Positions 18,283 to 26,748 of a stretch of 42,781 bases of DNA are shown one piece after another. A program made the position numbers and the translations under genes. The DNA is from Planctomycetota bacterium (lineage in GTDB: Bacteria > Planctomycetota > Phycisphaerae > WQYP01). How positions within the stretch are numbered: the stretch's first letter is position 1; the number at the start of each line of letters is the position of its first letter. The DNA is taken from contig JAKAEZ010000019.1 in assembly GCA_021819825.1 (NCBI GenBank), positions 1 through 42,781 on the forward strand, read 5' to 3'. The notes beneath the pieces are model-generated. The model was not told the origin of the DNA. It made no database searches and saw only the letters and a list, made by a program, of their open reading frames with translations.

Positions 18283-18744
18283 ATGGAAGACGACCGCTCA
18301 AGCAAGGAACGAATATTAAGGGAGAACGGAACACGCAATCCGCGCCCCGAACGCGTGCGCGACCCGTTGTTCCAAGAGCGGGAATTTTTCGATGCCCGCG
18401 ATCTGGTGCAAGTCAAATACGAGATGCTTCGCCGGGTGCGTGTCGAGAACTGGCCGGTCAGCCGGACCGTGCGGGCCTTCGGCTTCTCACGGGTGGCGTT
18501 CTATCAAACGCAGACGGTTTTCCATCAGGAGGGGCTGCCGGGACTGGTGCCAAAGCGGCGCGGCCCCAAACAAGCTCACAAAATGACTGCGGTCGTGATG
18601 GATATGATCGACCGACAGCGGGCCGTCGATTCAAGCCTGCGGGCGCTGGAATTGGCCGCCATGATTCGCAAGCGGCTGGGATTATCAATTCATCCACGAA
18701 GCATCGAACGGGCGCTGGCACGGCGGGAAAAAAAGGGGCGGTAG
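18283..18744 (+). CDS. Helix-turn-helix protein of the recombinase element
   Basis: A 153-residue protein with ATG 18283 behind AAGGAG. The middle contains a helix-turn-helix like those at the N terminus of transposases (NWPVSRTVRAFGFSRVAFYQ, then GLPGLVPKRRGPKQAHK). A second helical region (LRALELAAMIRKRLGLSIHP) continues the winged-helix/IS630-like layout. Probably DNA-binding; the partner or target is unknown. The last codons are GAA AAA AAG GGG CGG TAG, forming an A AAA AAG slip site in the correct frame. A -1 shift would extend the protein through the next open region to 19049. Confidence 0.75.
   Translation: MEDDRSSKERILRENGTRNPRPERVRDPLFQEREFFDARDLVQVKYEMLRRVRVENWPVSRTVRAFGFSRVAFYQTQTVFHQEGLPGLVPKRRGPKQAHKMTAVVMDMIDRQRAVDSSLRALELAAMIRKRLGLSIHPRSIERALARREKKGR
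18727..18737 (+). promoter_or_regulatory. Candidate programmed -1 frameshift site (A AAA AAG)
   Basis: Seven A's followed by G form the heptamer A AAA AAG in the zero frame (gaA AAA AAG GGG), the same slippery sequence used by dnaX and several IS elements. A -1 shift leads directly into an open frame of about 100 codons ending at 19049, which has no convincing start codon of its own. A GGCGGG tract lies immediately upstream. No clear downstream pseudoknot could be confirmed by eye. Confidence 0.5.
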
Positions 18745-19049
18745 ATTTTGTCGCACCCGAATCCACGGAGTCCACCCAAACCTGGACCGAGCGTTACGAA
18801 GACCTGCGCCGTGCCGCCCGGCGGGATTCCGGCGGTCAGGGCGGTTCGTGGGGGCTGGCGATGTTCCTGCGTTGCGGGCTGGCGGCTTGGATGGGTGCAT
18901 GGCCGAAACCGACGCGCGCTATTCTATCCGACACACCGCCGGCGGTTGGCTCTTTGTCGAACGTTCCATTGGCCGCATCCGGACGTGGGCCATTGGTGCG
19001 TGTTCTGGCGTCCATGATTCTTACACGCATACAGGAGTCTTATGTATGA
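18738..19049 (+). CDS. Small ORF between helix-turn-helix gene and recombinase (possible frameshift product)
   Basis: An open stretch encoding VDFVAPESTESTQTWTERYE, then DLRRAAR, GLAMFLRCGLAAWM and MILTRIQESYV. The TERYEDLRRAA and GLAxFLRxGLAAWM blocks look like a conserved small family that accompanies this kind of recombinase. There is no ATG, GTG or TTG at the expected start; the first in-frame ATG is at 18858-18860, in the middle. The most economical reading is expression as a -1 fusion with the preceding helix-turn-helix gene. Its TGA overlaps the recombinase ATG (ATGA), so it could couple translation of that gene. Function unknown. Confidence 0.55.
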   Translation, partial: AVDFVAPESTESTQTWTERYEDLRRAARRDSGGQGGSWGLAMFLRCGLAAWMGAWPKPTRAILSDTPPAVGSLSNVPLAASGRGPLVRVLASMILTRIQESYV

Positions 19050-21139
19050 CCAGTCTTGAGCATGATCCACATCAGAAAGTGCGGGCCGAGCATCTTCGGC
19101 GGGACGCCTATCTTTACATCCGCCAATCCACTCTGCAGCAGGTATTACACAATACCGAAAGTACGCAGCGGCAATATGCCCTGCGGCAGCGTGCCGTGGC
19201 TTTGGGCTGGCCGGTGGAACGGGTGGTGGTGATCGATAATGACTTGGGGCAATCCGGCGCATCCTCGGCGGATCGGGAAGGCTTCCAGAAGTTGGTGGCC
19301 GAAGTGGGAATGGGCCGGGCCGGCATTGTCCTGGGGTTGGAGGTCTCGCGGCTGGCCCGCAACTGCAGCGATTGGCATCGTCTGCTGGAGATATGCTCTT
19401 TGTCCGGGACGCTGATCTTGGACGAGGATGGCCTGTACGATCCCGATGACTTCAACGACCGATTGCTGTTGGGCCTCAAGGGCGCGATGAGTGAAGCCGA
19501 ACTCCATGTGCTCCGGGCGCGTCTTACGGGCGGCATTCGCAGCAAAGCCCGACGTGGAGAATTACGGATGCGCCTGCCGATAGGTTTGGAATATGACATT
19601 CAAGGTCGCGTGGTTCTCGATCCGGATCGTCAGGTTCAACAGGCGCTCCGTAACTTCTTCGAGGCCTACCAGAGGGAAGGTTCAGCGTGGGGGGCCGTCA
19701 AATATTTTAATAAAAACGGCCTGTGCTTCCCCCGGCGTTTGGGCGGGGCGAACAAAGGGCAATTGGCATGGGGGCCCTTGGGCCACACCCGGGCGCTGCA
19801 AATGTTGCGCAATCCGCGTTACACGGGTGCCTTTGTCTTCGGTCGCAGCAAGATGTGTCAATCTTTCAATGGGCGTAAGTCGCAGAAACAACAGGCGCAG
19901 GAAGACTGGCACACCCTGATCCCCGACGCACACGCCGGTTATATCAGTTGGCAACAATACCAGGATAATTTGCGTAGTCTGCGGGCTTGCGCCCAGGCCC
20001 ATGGGCAGGACCGCCGAAAAAGTCCGCCCGGACAAGGGCCGGCGCTGCTGCAGGGACTGGTAATCTGCGGCGTCTGTGGCCGCCGGATGACGGTTCGCTA
20101 TCACCAGCGGCATGGGGGGATGGTCGGCGATTATGTGTGTCAAAAGGAGATTGTCGAACATGCGCGGGATCCATGCCAGCATATGCCCGGTGCCGGAATT
20201 GACGCGGCCATCGGCGCGCTGCTGTTGGAGATGATGGGGCCCGTGAGTCTGGAATTGGCCTTTGCCGTACAGGTTGAACTGCAAACCCGGATGGAGCAGG
20301 CCGACCAACTGCGCCGCCAGCAGGTGGAACGTGCTCAATATGAAGCTGATCTGGCGCGGAATCGTTATATGCAGGTCGATCCGCGCAATCGGCTCGTGGC
20401 CGATACTCTGGAGGCCGATTGGAATGTCAGCCTGCGGATACTATCACAGGCTCAGGAACATTACCGGGAACAGCGGAAGACAGATGGAAACACGCTGGAT
20501 GAAACTTCGCGTCAGCAGGTGCTGGCCCTATCGCAGGATTTGCCCCGGCTTTGGCGCGATACTCACACTTCCGATCAAGATCGCAAGCGTATGGTACGTC
20601 TCCTGATTGAGGACGTTACCTTGACCAGAGCCGACGGTCTCAAAGTTCAGATACGCTTCCGCGGAGGCGCTACAAAGGTGTTGACCGTGCCTCGACCTCT
20701 GACGGTCGGGGAACAGCGCAAAACCCCCGCCACGGTCGTGTCGAACATCGATAGTCTGCTGGATACATATCGCGAAGAACAAGTCGCCGAGGAACTCAAC
20801 CACCGCGGCTTTCATTCCGGCACCGGCCAGCCGTTTACCGCCCGTCTGGTACGAACCATTTGTCGCGTGTATCATCTCCGCAGTCGTTTTGATCGCCTGC
20901 GGGCCACGGGGTTGTTAACAATATGCGAAGTGGCGGCCCAACGGCACGTCACGCGCGGCACCGTGGCGGTGTGGCTGCGTAAAGGACTCCTTACCGCCCA
21001 TCGCTACAATGCCAGAAATGGGTGTCTGTACGAATGCCCCGGCCCCGATGGACCGATCAGCCAAAAAGGACGTAAGCGAATGGATAAATCTGGGCAGTGC
21101 CAAGTGGCACCAGAACACAATTGTACCAATGAGGTGTAA
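19046..21139 (+). CDS. Large serine recombinase
   Basis: A 697-residue protein. ATG 19046 overlaps the stop of the previous ORF, with caggag upstream. An N-terminal resolvase domain carries the nucleophile Ser in YIRQST and the arginine motif VSRLARN. A Recombinase domain follows (FFEAYQREGSAWGAVKYFNK), then a zinc ribbon (VICGVCGRRM, YVCQKEIVEHARDPC), a coiled coil, and a C-terminal helix-turn-helix (TICEVAAQRHVTRGTVAVWL) not typical of phage integrases. It would catalyse integration and excision of the surrounding element at the GTT core. A long in-frame extension upstream to 18848 is a shadow of the small ORF. Confidence 0.92.
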   Translation: MTSLEHDPHQKVRAEHLRRDAYLYIRQSTLQQVLHNTESTQRQYALRQRAVALGWPVERVVVIDNDLGQSGASSADREGFQKLVAEVGMGRAGIVLGLEVSRLARNCSDWHRLLEICSLSGTLILDEDGLYDPDDFNDRLLLGLKGAMSEAELHVLRARLTGGIRSKARRGELRMRLPIGLEYDIQGRVVLDPDRQVQQALRNFFEAYQREGSAWGAVKYFNKNGLCFPRRLGGANKGQLAWGPLGHTRALQMLRNPRYTGAFVFGRSKMCQSFNGRKSQKQQAQEDWHTLIPDAHAGYISWQQYQDNLRSLRACAQAHGQDRRKSPPGQGPALLQGLVICGVCGRRMTVRYHQRHGGMVGDYVCQKEIVEHARDPCQHMPGAGIDAAIGALLLEMMGPVSLELAFAVQVELQTRMEQADQLRRQQVERAQYEADLARNRYMQVDPRNRLVADTLEADWNVSLRILSQAQEHYREQRKTDGNTLDETSRQQVLALSQDLPRLWRDTHTSDQDRKRMVRLLIEDVTLTRADGLKVQIRFRGGATKVLTVPRPLTVGEQRKTPATVVSNIDSLLDTYREEQVAEELNHRGFHSGTGQPFTARLVRTICRVYHLRSRFDRLRATGLLTICEVAAQRHVTRGTVAVWLRKGLLTAHRYNARNGCLYECPGPDGPISQKGRKRMDKSGQCQVAPEHNCTNEV

Positions 21140-21153
21140 CATGAAGCGCAGTC

Positions 21154-22083
21154 GTTCAAAAACGGACTTCGCACCCGCGTGTGGACATGACGGATACGCT
21201 GCCGCCGCACTGCCCGCCCAAACTGCTTCCGGAACTGGCCGCCGTTGTCCGTGATGATGAACTCTGGCTTGCCATGCCGCACGGCGGCGCTCTTCACAAG
21301 CGCGGCCAGGTTCTTGGCGCAGGGTGTTTTGGCGTAGACTTTCAAAGCCAGAATCTTGCGCGAAAACCCATCCAGAGTCGCTGCGATGAAAAACGTGAAC
21401 CACAGGACGCGGAATTGCGTCAAATCCATGCGCCACACCTGATTGGGCTTCTTCGGCTTCAGCAGGTCGTGCGGCTGCACTCCGACCGGTTCCTCCATGG
21501 CCGGTCTGGCTTTTCGCGCCGGCTTTTTTTGCTCCGGTTCCCGCAGCATTCGTTGTACACTCGACCGGCTGATGGCGATTCCCGCGCGCAGCAGATGCCG
21601 GGCCGTGGTGCGCGTGCCAAATTCCGGTTCCGGGCAGAGGCGGCGAAGTTCGTGGGCTGCCCAACGAACGGCGTCATCCATACGATTCCAAACAATAGCT
21701 CCGGCCAGGAGATTTGGCCTGCCGTTGCCCTCGACAGCATTGATCCAGGCCCGCACGGTGTTCTCGTGAATCACAAAACGCTGGGCGACGGTCTTGGTGT
21801 TCCAGTCTCGCAGTCGCATCAGATGCAGGATTGCCAGACGTTGGGCAGGGCGGTAATCGGGTCTTTTCTGTGGCGGCATATTCTCCCGCCCGGCACGGAG
21901 AATATCCAATTCTCGCCGCAGCAGTTCGGATTCCGTAACTTCATGGTCCCGCTGGATCATCAATCGCAATATCGGCGAAGCAGCGGAAGCCAACCGTGTG
22001 CGGGCCAGTTGCATGGCCTGCCCCAACGTACTGGCCATGGCATCAGCAATACACAGAACGGCAGCGGGGGAGAATTTCACCAT
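21154..22083 (-). pseudogene. DDE transposase, N-terminal fragment
   Basis: 310 residues from MVKFSPAAV, with GGAGA upstream of the ATG. A helix-turn-helix (RLAILHLMRLRDWNTKTVAQ, then RFVIHENTVRAW) is followed by the rve core with the first Asp in VWRMDLTQF and the second in ITDNGGQF. The frame leaves the transposase after SPFLN, where the serine-recombinase element begins. The rest is at 17448-17750. In the joined protein the second Asp and the Glu are 34 residues apart, giving a complete DDE triad, so the gene was probably functional before the insertion. Confidence 0.9.
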
Positions 22084-22193
22084 TCCGATTCTCCATGGTC
22101 AAATTGAGTCTGCACGGAAAGCGGCAGCACCACCAGCGACGCGCATCTCAACACGAGCGGTTTCATCGACGCCTTGGTCGCGTTGGCGGGCCA

Positions 22194-23462
22194 TCACGTT
22201 CCGCCGCTGACTTTGGCCTTCTCGCGTTCCGCTATAATTTGCATAATTCCGGAGGCGGGGCGACCGGAATTGATTAGCTGCGCCATGATCTCCATGTGTG
22301 GCCGGATGTGATTGAGAAAATGCTTGTAGCCCGCGCACAGGTAATTCAACCCCGGTTCGCCGTCCGGTGTTACGGCAAAGCGGTTTTTGGGGCATTCACC
22401 GTTGCAGGCGAAACGCACTTCGCAGCGCCGGCAATAAGCGGGGAGAGAGTTTTGTTTGTCGAGGCCGAATTTCTTCTGGACGGGAGACTCGACCATTTCA
22501 CGGATGGTCTGCTGGTGAATATTGCCCAGGCGGTATTCCGGAAAAACATAATGGTCGCAGGCATAGAGATCGCCATTGTGTTCCAGGGCCATAGCGCCGC
22601 CGCAGGTTTCGGCAAAAATGCACAAGCCCGCACCACGCCCGGCCCATATTCCCAGTTGCACATCAAAGGTTTGAACAAATATTTTGCCGACATCCCGTCG
22701 GACCCATTGGTCGAACATGTCGGTTAAAAACAGCCCGAATTGTAAAGGCTCGACCGACCACGGGGCAACTTTGAGTTCGGGCGACAATACTTTCAGCATC
22801 GGCGGATTGGCCAGTTCCGTTTCCTCGCTTTTGGTAAATCGCTCCACAACGGGAATAAACTGCATGTAGCCGCTGCCATGTTCACGCAGGAATTCATAAA
22901 CATCAAGAGCATGATAGGCCGATTCCCGGTGTACCACGGTAAGGGTGTTGAAATCCACACCGTGGTCTTTGAGTAATTTCAGACCATGCATGACCAGATC
23001 AAAACTCGGCTTGCCTCCACGGGTGACGCGATAGCGATCATGCAATTCGCGTGGCCCGTCGATCGACAAGCCGAGCAGGAAGTGATGTTCCTTGAAGAAC
23101 TTGCACCAGTTTGAATTCAACAGTGTGCCATTGGTTTGTAGGACGTTTTCGACGCGCTTTTCCGGTGGGCAGAATCGCTTTTGAAGTTCTACCACCCGGC
23201 GGAAAAACTCTATTCCCATCAGCGTGGGTTCACCACCCTGCCAGGCGAAAGAAATTACGTCATTGGGTTGCGATTGGATGTACTGCCTTACAAAAGATTC
23301 CAGCGTGGCGTCACTGATCCGAAAATCGGCGGCCTTCCGGTGGCTTGGGAAGAGCTTCTCCTTTTCAAGGTAGTAGCAGTAACTGCAATCCAAATTGCAG
23401 ATCGGCCCGATGGGCTTGGTCATGATATGAAAGGGCATTTTTGTTGTTGGCTGACTGTTCAT
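22194..23462 (-). CDS. Radical SAM/SPASM enzyme, anaerobic sulfatase-maturase type
   Basis: 422 residues, normal length for the anaerobic sulfatase-maturating enzyme family. The radical SAM cluster motif is CNLDCSYC (Cys 22, 26 and 29), followed by YYLEKEKLF and the SAM-binding WQGGEPTLMG. The C-terminal SPASM region has Cys-rich motifs (CIFAETCGG, DLYACDHYVFPE, YCRRCEVRFACNGECPKNRF) for two auxiliary 4Fe-4S clusters. Members convert a Cys or Ser in sulfatases to formylglycine; related enzymes modify peptides. No sulfatase gene is in the window, so the substrate is open. It follows a SapC-family gene on the same strand after 221 bp. Confidence 0.85.
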   Translation of the reverse strand: MNSQPTTKMPFHIMTKPIGPICNLDCSYCYYLEKEKLFPSHRKAADFRISDATLESFVRQYIQSQPNDVISFAWQGGEPTLMGIEFFRRVVELQKRFCPPEKRVENVLQTNGTLLNSNWCKFFKEHHFLLGLSIDGPRELHDRYRVTRGGKPSFDLVMHGLKLLKDHGVDFNTLTVVHRESAYHALDVYEFLREHGSGYMQFIPVVERFTKSEETELANPPMLKVLSPELKVAPWSVEPLQFGLFLTDMFDQWVRRDVGKIFVQTFDVQLGIWAGRGAGLCIFAETCGGAMALEHNGDLYACDHYVFPEYRLGNIHQQTIREMVESPVQKKFGLDKQNSLPAYCRRCEVRFACNGECPKNRFAVTPDGEPGLNYLCAGYKHFLNHIRPHMEIMAQLINSGRPASGIMQIIAEREKAKVSGGT

Positions 23463-23683
23463 ACCTAATAGCCCTGGTTCGTACCCGTCTAAATAGACCG
23501 GGCGAGGAGAACGACGTTTCTATCGCATTCCCAAAAGCATAACAAGTCGGCACGTTGTCGCGGCAGATTTCAGGCAACCCGCTTTTTTCGCTTACGTCGC
23601 AATAAGCTCATGCCTGCGATGTCACTCCAACGCCAGTCAAAAGGCGCACCGTATCGGGCACGAATCACACAATCGTCCGAATT
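23463..23683 (-). other. Interval between sapC-like and radical SAM genes with a short basic ORF
   Basis: Directly after the sapC-like TAG, the same minus-strand frame stays open for 37 codons, ending in SLLRRKRKKRVA and a TGA near 23570. A GTG (Met-equivalent, then IRARYGAPFDWRWSD) could start a 32-residue peptide. The ribosome site is weak (GGA about seven bases upstream). It could be a stop-codon readthrough tail, a tiny gene next to the radical SAM enzyme, or chance. The rest of the interval shows no clear feature. Confidence 0.25.
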
Positions 23684-24421
23684 CTATTCCCGGTCGCGCA
23701 GTTGCTGTTCAAGTTTTACTACATTTCCCAGCGAAATTAAATGGGCATGGATCAACCCCAGAAAACCGGAGCGATAGAGTTCGGTGATTTGTTCATTGGA
23801 AAGGGCATTGAGTTTACCGTCATCGACGGCATAGAAGCCGCGCAGGGCCAAGGGCTGATTCTTCGTATCACGCGCCCGAATCTCTCTTCCTACCAGCAAA
23901 TTCAATTCATTGAGTTTCCCGGTGAGGGCCTGAGTCTGCCGGATGTTGCCCTGATACTGGCCCAAGAAGGCCAATACATTTTTAAGAAGCGGTGTTTCTG
24001 CGCCAGCTTCATCGAATAACGGATCGCCGTCCGGGGCTTCCCAGCCGGAAAATGCCGTATCAATGCAGACGCTGAAATCCTGTCCGTTGTTGCGTTCCGC
24101 CAGAACAAACGGGTAGCGGCGAATAAACGCTGGAATGTAACTGTTGACCCATTTGCCAGTAATATCCACAAAGAGATTTTCATTGTTGCGTAATCCCAGC
24201 ACGACTACAGGCATAAGCCGATCCATGGATGGGCCGGCAAAGACGATGGGATACTCGGTGGCGGCACGGGCGAATTCCAAAGCGGTAACGGGTACAGAAT
24301 TGGTCTCCCGTGCGAACTCAAAGTTGGCGTCGCGCAATTTAATTTTGGCGTTGCGATGCGCGGCACGATCCAGCAGTACCGGTTTCTGATAAAACAATAC
24401 CGTGTTGGTTCCGTCGGTCAT
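23684..24421 (-). CDS. SapC-family protein
   Basis: 245 residues from MTDGTNTVLFYQKPVLLD. ATG 24421 is chosen because GGAGG lies six bases upstream; the frame is open 30 codons further but has no better start. Typical SapC-family blocks are EYPIVFAGP, VVVLGLRNNENLFVD, WVNSYIPAFIRRYPFVLAER and the C-terminal LSNEQITELYRSGFLGLIHAH region. The family is named after an S-layer-related protein; its biochemical role is unknown. It lies upstream of the radical SAM gene on the same strand and may be co-transcribed with it. Confidence 0.75.
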   Translation of the reverse strand: MTDGTNTVLFYQKPVLLDRAAHRNAKIKLRDANFEFARETNSVPVTALEFARAATEYPIVFAGPSMDRLMPVVVLGLRNNENLFVDITGKWVNSYIPAFIRRYPFVLAERNNGQDFSVCIDTAFSGWEAPDGDPLFDEAGAETPLLKNVLAFLGQYQGNIRQTQALTGKLNELNLLVGREIRARDTKNQPLALRGFYAVDDGKLNALSNEQITELYRSGFLGLIHAHLISLGNVVKLEQQLRDRE

Positions 24422-24894
24422 AAAAGCCTCCGTGAAAAAAAGAAACAACTCTTCAAAACCCCGCTTGTGATGATGGATCAAGCGGGCGACAAAGTAATAA
24501 TAATCTGACATCTCCTACCACGCAACAAAAATTCCGCCAGAATTTCAATATGACTTTTGTTGAAGGTTTAACCGGCAAGCGTCCTTTCTATCGGGCGTTA
24601 AATTCCAATCTTGGAACGACCCTTCTACTGGCCTCATATTATGTGGCGCGAACATGTGTTGGCGTAGCGCCAAAATGTGGTGCCATCTATTCATGTTTAA
24701 CGCAAATCACACCCTTGCATAACCGGGAAAAAGGAAATCGCCGTGGTCCCGGTCCGAAGTCCACTACAAAAAGCCACCGCTGCGCTTGCCATGCTCCGGC
24801 TTCACTGCGCGTTGCTGCATTCCAGGCGTGCGCGTGGCATGTCTTTTTTCCGTTTCCTCGGACATCCCCGGCTCAAACAGAGGGCTTTTGATTC
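24422..24894. other. Intergenic region between sapC-like gene and ssb
   Basis: Divergent spacer of about 600 bp in total. No convincing gene was found; frames here lack ribosome sites and family resemblance. A small perfect stem ttggcg-tag-cgccaa occurs at about 24659-24673. It probably contains the divergent promoters for the sapC-like gene (minus) and the ssb side (plus), but no clear -35/-10 pair was recognised. Confidence 0.4.
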
Positions 24895-24944
24895 TTTTTT
24901 CACCTCGCGGCCTCGCAGTCTGGCGTAGGCCGGAGGTGAAAAAA
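24895..24944. repeat. Long inverted repeat upstream of ssb
   Basis: TTTTTTCACCTC-GCGGCCT (24895-24913) pairs with AGGCCG-GAGGTGAAAAAA (24927-24944) with one bulged base and a 13-base loop. The T and A runs pair with each other and do not follow the stem, so this is not a standard terminator. It lies about 70 bp before the ssb start and could act as an attenuator or protein-binding site. Confidence 0.55.
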
Positions 24945-25015
24945 AATGCGGCGGCGATGGGCCGACGCGCCTTTAGGCTCTCTACGTTTTGGCTCCTATT
25001 TTATGGAGGTGTTGT

Positions 25016-25474
25016 ATGGGTTCCTTCAGCAAGGTGGTTCTCTTGGGCAATCTGACCCGGGATCCGAGCACAGGCACGTTGCCCAGTGGGGCAACTGTCT
25101 GCGAATTCGGATTAGCGGTCAATCGGCGCTGGAAGGACGCCGACGGTCAGATGCGGGACGAGGTGCTGTTTATGGACTGCGCGGCTTATGGGAAGCCGGG
25201 CCAGACTATGGGCCAGTATCTCAAAAAAGGTGATCCGGTTCTGGTGGAAGGGCACTTAAAGCTCGACCGCTGGCAGGATGACCAAGGCAAGGCCCGCAGC
25301 AAGGTGCGAACGGTGGTGGAACGGTTCCAGTTTATTGCACGGGGCGAACAAGCGCAACCCGATCAGACATCTGGTCCGAACCGGACGGGCAAGCCCGCCG
25401 GCAAGCGGAAACGCTCTGCCGCCGGCCACGCACCAACGGCGGAATTGATTCCGCAGGAGGTGCTACCCGTGTAG
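25016..25474 (+). CDS. ssb: Single-stranded DNA-binding protein
   Basis: 152 residues from MGSFSKVVLLGNLTRDP, with ATG 25016 behind GGAGG. The OB fold is clear: LLGNLTRDP, FGLAVNRRWKDADGQ, VLFMDCAAYGKPGQ, YLKKGDPVLVEGHL and RSKVRTVVERFQF. The C-terminal tail is basic and Pro/Ala-rich and does not end in the acidic DDDIPF-type tip used by chromosomal SSB to recruit partners. That fits a plasmid- or ICE-borne SSB that coats transferred single strands. It is followed by a hairpin and then the disrupted DUF932 gene of the conjugative module. Confidence 0.93.
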   Translation: MGSFSKVVLLGNLTRDPSTGTLPSGATVCEFGLAVNRRWKDADGQMRDEVLFMDCAAYGKPGQTMGQYLKKGDPVLVEGHLKLDRWQDDQGKARSKVRTVVERFQFIARGEQAQPDQTSGPNRTGKPAGKRKRSAAGHAPTAELIPQEVLPV

Positions 25475-25489
25475 TGGAGGCGGAGATAT

Positions 25490-25513
25490 CCCGCCGCCAA
25501 GGTTGGCGGCGGG
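25490..25513 (+). terminator. Hairpin after ssb, candidate terminator
   Basis: A perfect 11-bp stem cccgccgccaa / ttggcggcggg with a two-base loop, 16 bases after the ssb stop. It is followed by a pyrimidine-rich tract (tactctctctcccctttat) rather than a pure T run, so termination may be partial. Confidence 0.5.
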
Positions 25514-25719
25514 TACTCTCTCTCCCCTTTATGAATCCGATGCTTTTAGTGGTTTGTTTCAACTGGATTTTCTTAATTGTTTTATGAAAGGCTTGTCCCT
25601 ATCGGGGCTTGTAACTTGGTGTTTTTATGTCACACTTATGCGCAGTCCATGATTATGCGGAGCTGGTGGACGGGACCGCGTAAAACAGGGGGAGATCGAG
25701 CATTTGCACTCAGCATAAT

Positions 25720-26748
25720 TTACAACCTTTGTAGGAACTGAATGATCCGCTGTGGGCGCTGAATCGTGGGGCGTTTGGTCGGCGGGGCTTTGAGGTGATC
25801 CAGCGCCTGCCTCTTGGAAGCCAAGTCCGCATTGAGGTATTGATGGGTGGTCTGGAGGCTCTCGTGGCCCAGCCACATGGCGATCACGGACAGGTCCACG
25901 CCTGATTGCAGCATGTGCATGGCGGTGGTGTGACGGATGGCGTGGGGTGAGACACGCAATCCGCGCAGCGAGACATCCATGGCGGCTGCTTTTTTAAGAG
26001 CCACACGGAGACGGTATTCAATGCCGGAGCGGGTGATGCGTCCGCCAAGGGCGTTGGGCAATAGCGGAGCCTGGGGCGATGGATCAATGTGATGCCGCCA
26101 GCGGCGCAGGAGCCGGACCGACTCTCGCCACAGCGGGACGGTCCTTTGTTTACGCCCCTTGCCATGCAGATGAAGCGAGCCGCTGATATCAAGCTGTAAA
26201 TCGCCAACGTTCAAAGCTGCGACCTCGGAGACGCGAGCACCGGTATTGTACAAAATCGTCAGCAGCACGCGGTCCCGGAAGCCTACCCACGTAGACGTAT
26301 TCGGTGCATTCAATATGGACAGAATCTGCGTCGGGGTAAGGTGTTTAACCACCGTTCGCTCGAACCTCTTGATTGGAATCGCCAATACTCGCTGTGCTAC
26401 GGACAGTAACAACGGATCAACTGCCGCAGCATGACGCATAAATGAGCGGACAACTGCAAGACGAAGGTTGCGGCTGCGTGGACTATTCCGTCGCGTGTGT
26501 TCCAGATAATCCAGGAAAGCCAGCACTCGAGGGGCATCAAGGTCGCGCACGCACAAGTGATCCGGTTTAATTCGGGCAGAGTGCTCCATGAATTCCAGCA
26601 ACAATTTGAATGTATCCCGATAGGTGGCGATGGTCTTGGGGCTTAACTGCCGCTGGTCGATCAGATAGCGACAAAAGTAACGCTCCAGTGCCAGCCCAAG
26701 CAAATCGGCGTGCGTACCGTGTGCTGATGGTGTTATTGAAGTTTTCAT
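25720..26748 (-). CDS. Tyrosine recombinase, third gene of RIT trio
   Basis: 342 residues. N-terminal SAM-like core-binding domain (YFCRYLIDQRQLSPKTIATY), then the catalytic domain with Arg in GARVSEVAAL, HAIRHT, Trp/Leu-Gly-His in WLGHESLQTT, and nucleophile Tyr in HQYLNADL. All catalytic residues are present. The start ATG overlaps the stop of the second recombinase (ATGA), so the genes are translationally coupled. It is expected to act with the other two in moving the element. Confidence 0.92.
   Translation of the reverse strand: MKTSITPSAHGTHADLLGLALERYFCRYLIDQRQLSPKTIATYRDTFKLLLEFMEHSARIKPDHLCVRDLDAPRVLAFLDYLEHTRRNSPRSRNLRLAVVRSFMRHAAAVDPLLLSVAQRVLAIPIKRFERTVVKHLTPTQILSILNAPNTSTWVGFRDRVLLTILYNTGARVSEVAALNVGDLQLDISGSLHLHGKGRKQRTVPLWRESVRLLRRWRHHIDPSPQAPLLPNALGGRITRSGIEYRLRVALKKAAAMDVSLRGLRVSPHAIRHTTAMHMLQSGVDLSVIAMWLGHESLQTTHQYLNADLASKRQALDHLKAPPTKRPTIQRPQRIIQFLQRL

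Larger units (their letters stand above)
17751..21156 (+). mobile_element. Serine-recombinase element inserted in a transposase gene
   Basis: The element is bounded by GTT at both junctions (17751-17753 and 21154-21156). Removing it joins ccggcc-GTT-caaaaacgg and restores the transposase frame as SPFLN-GRMERFF. It contains a DUF5372-like gene, a helix-turn-helix gene, a small ORF and a large serine recombinase, all on the plus strand. Large serine recombinases recombine at short shared cores of two or three bases, which fits a GTT core. No long terminal inverted repeats are seen. The exact crossover dinucleotide within GTT cannot be told. Confidence 0.85.

Noticed and set aside
18006-19049. 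347-codon plus-strand frame covering the helix-turn-helix gene region
   Set aside because: Its first two thirds overlap the better supported gene at 18283 in another frame and look like non-protein sequence. Only the last ~100 codons are kept, as the possible frameshift product.
21181-22107. 308-codon plus-strand frame
   Set aside because: Antisense to the DDE transposase N-terminal half; no family resemblance.
24895-24944. Rho-independent terminator
   Set aside because: The T and A runs pair inside the stem on both strands and no separate T tract follows on either side.
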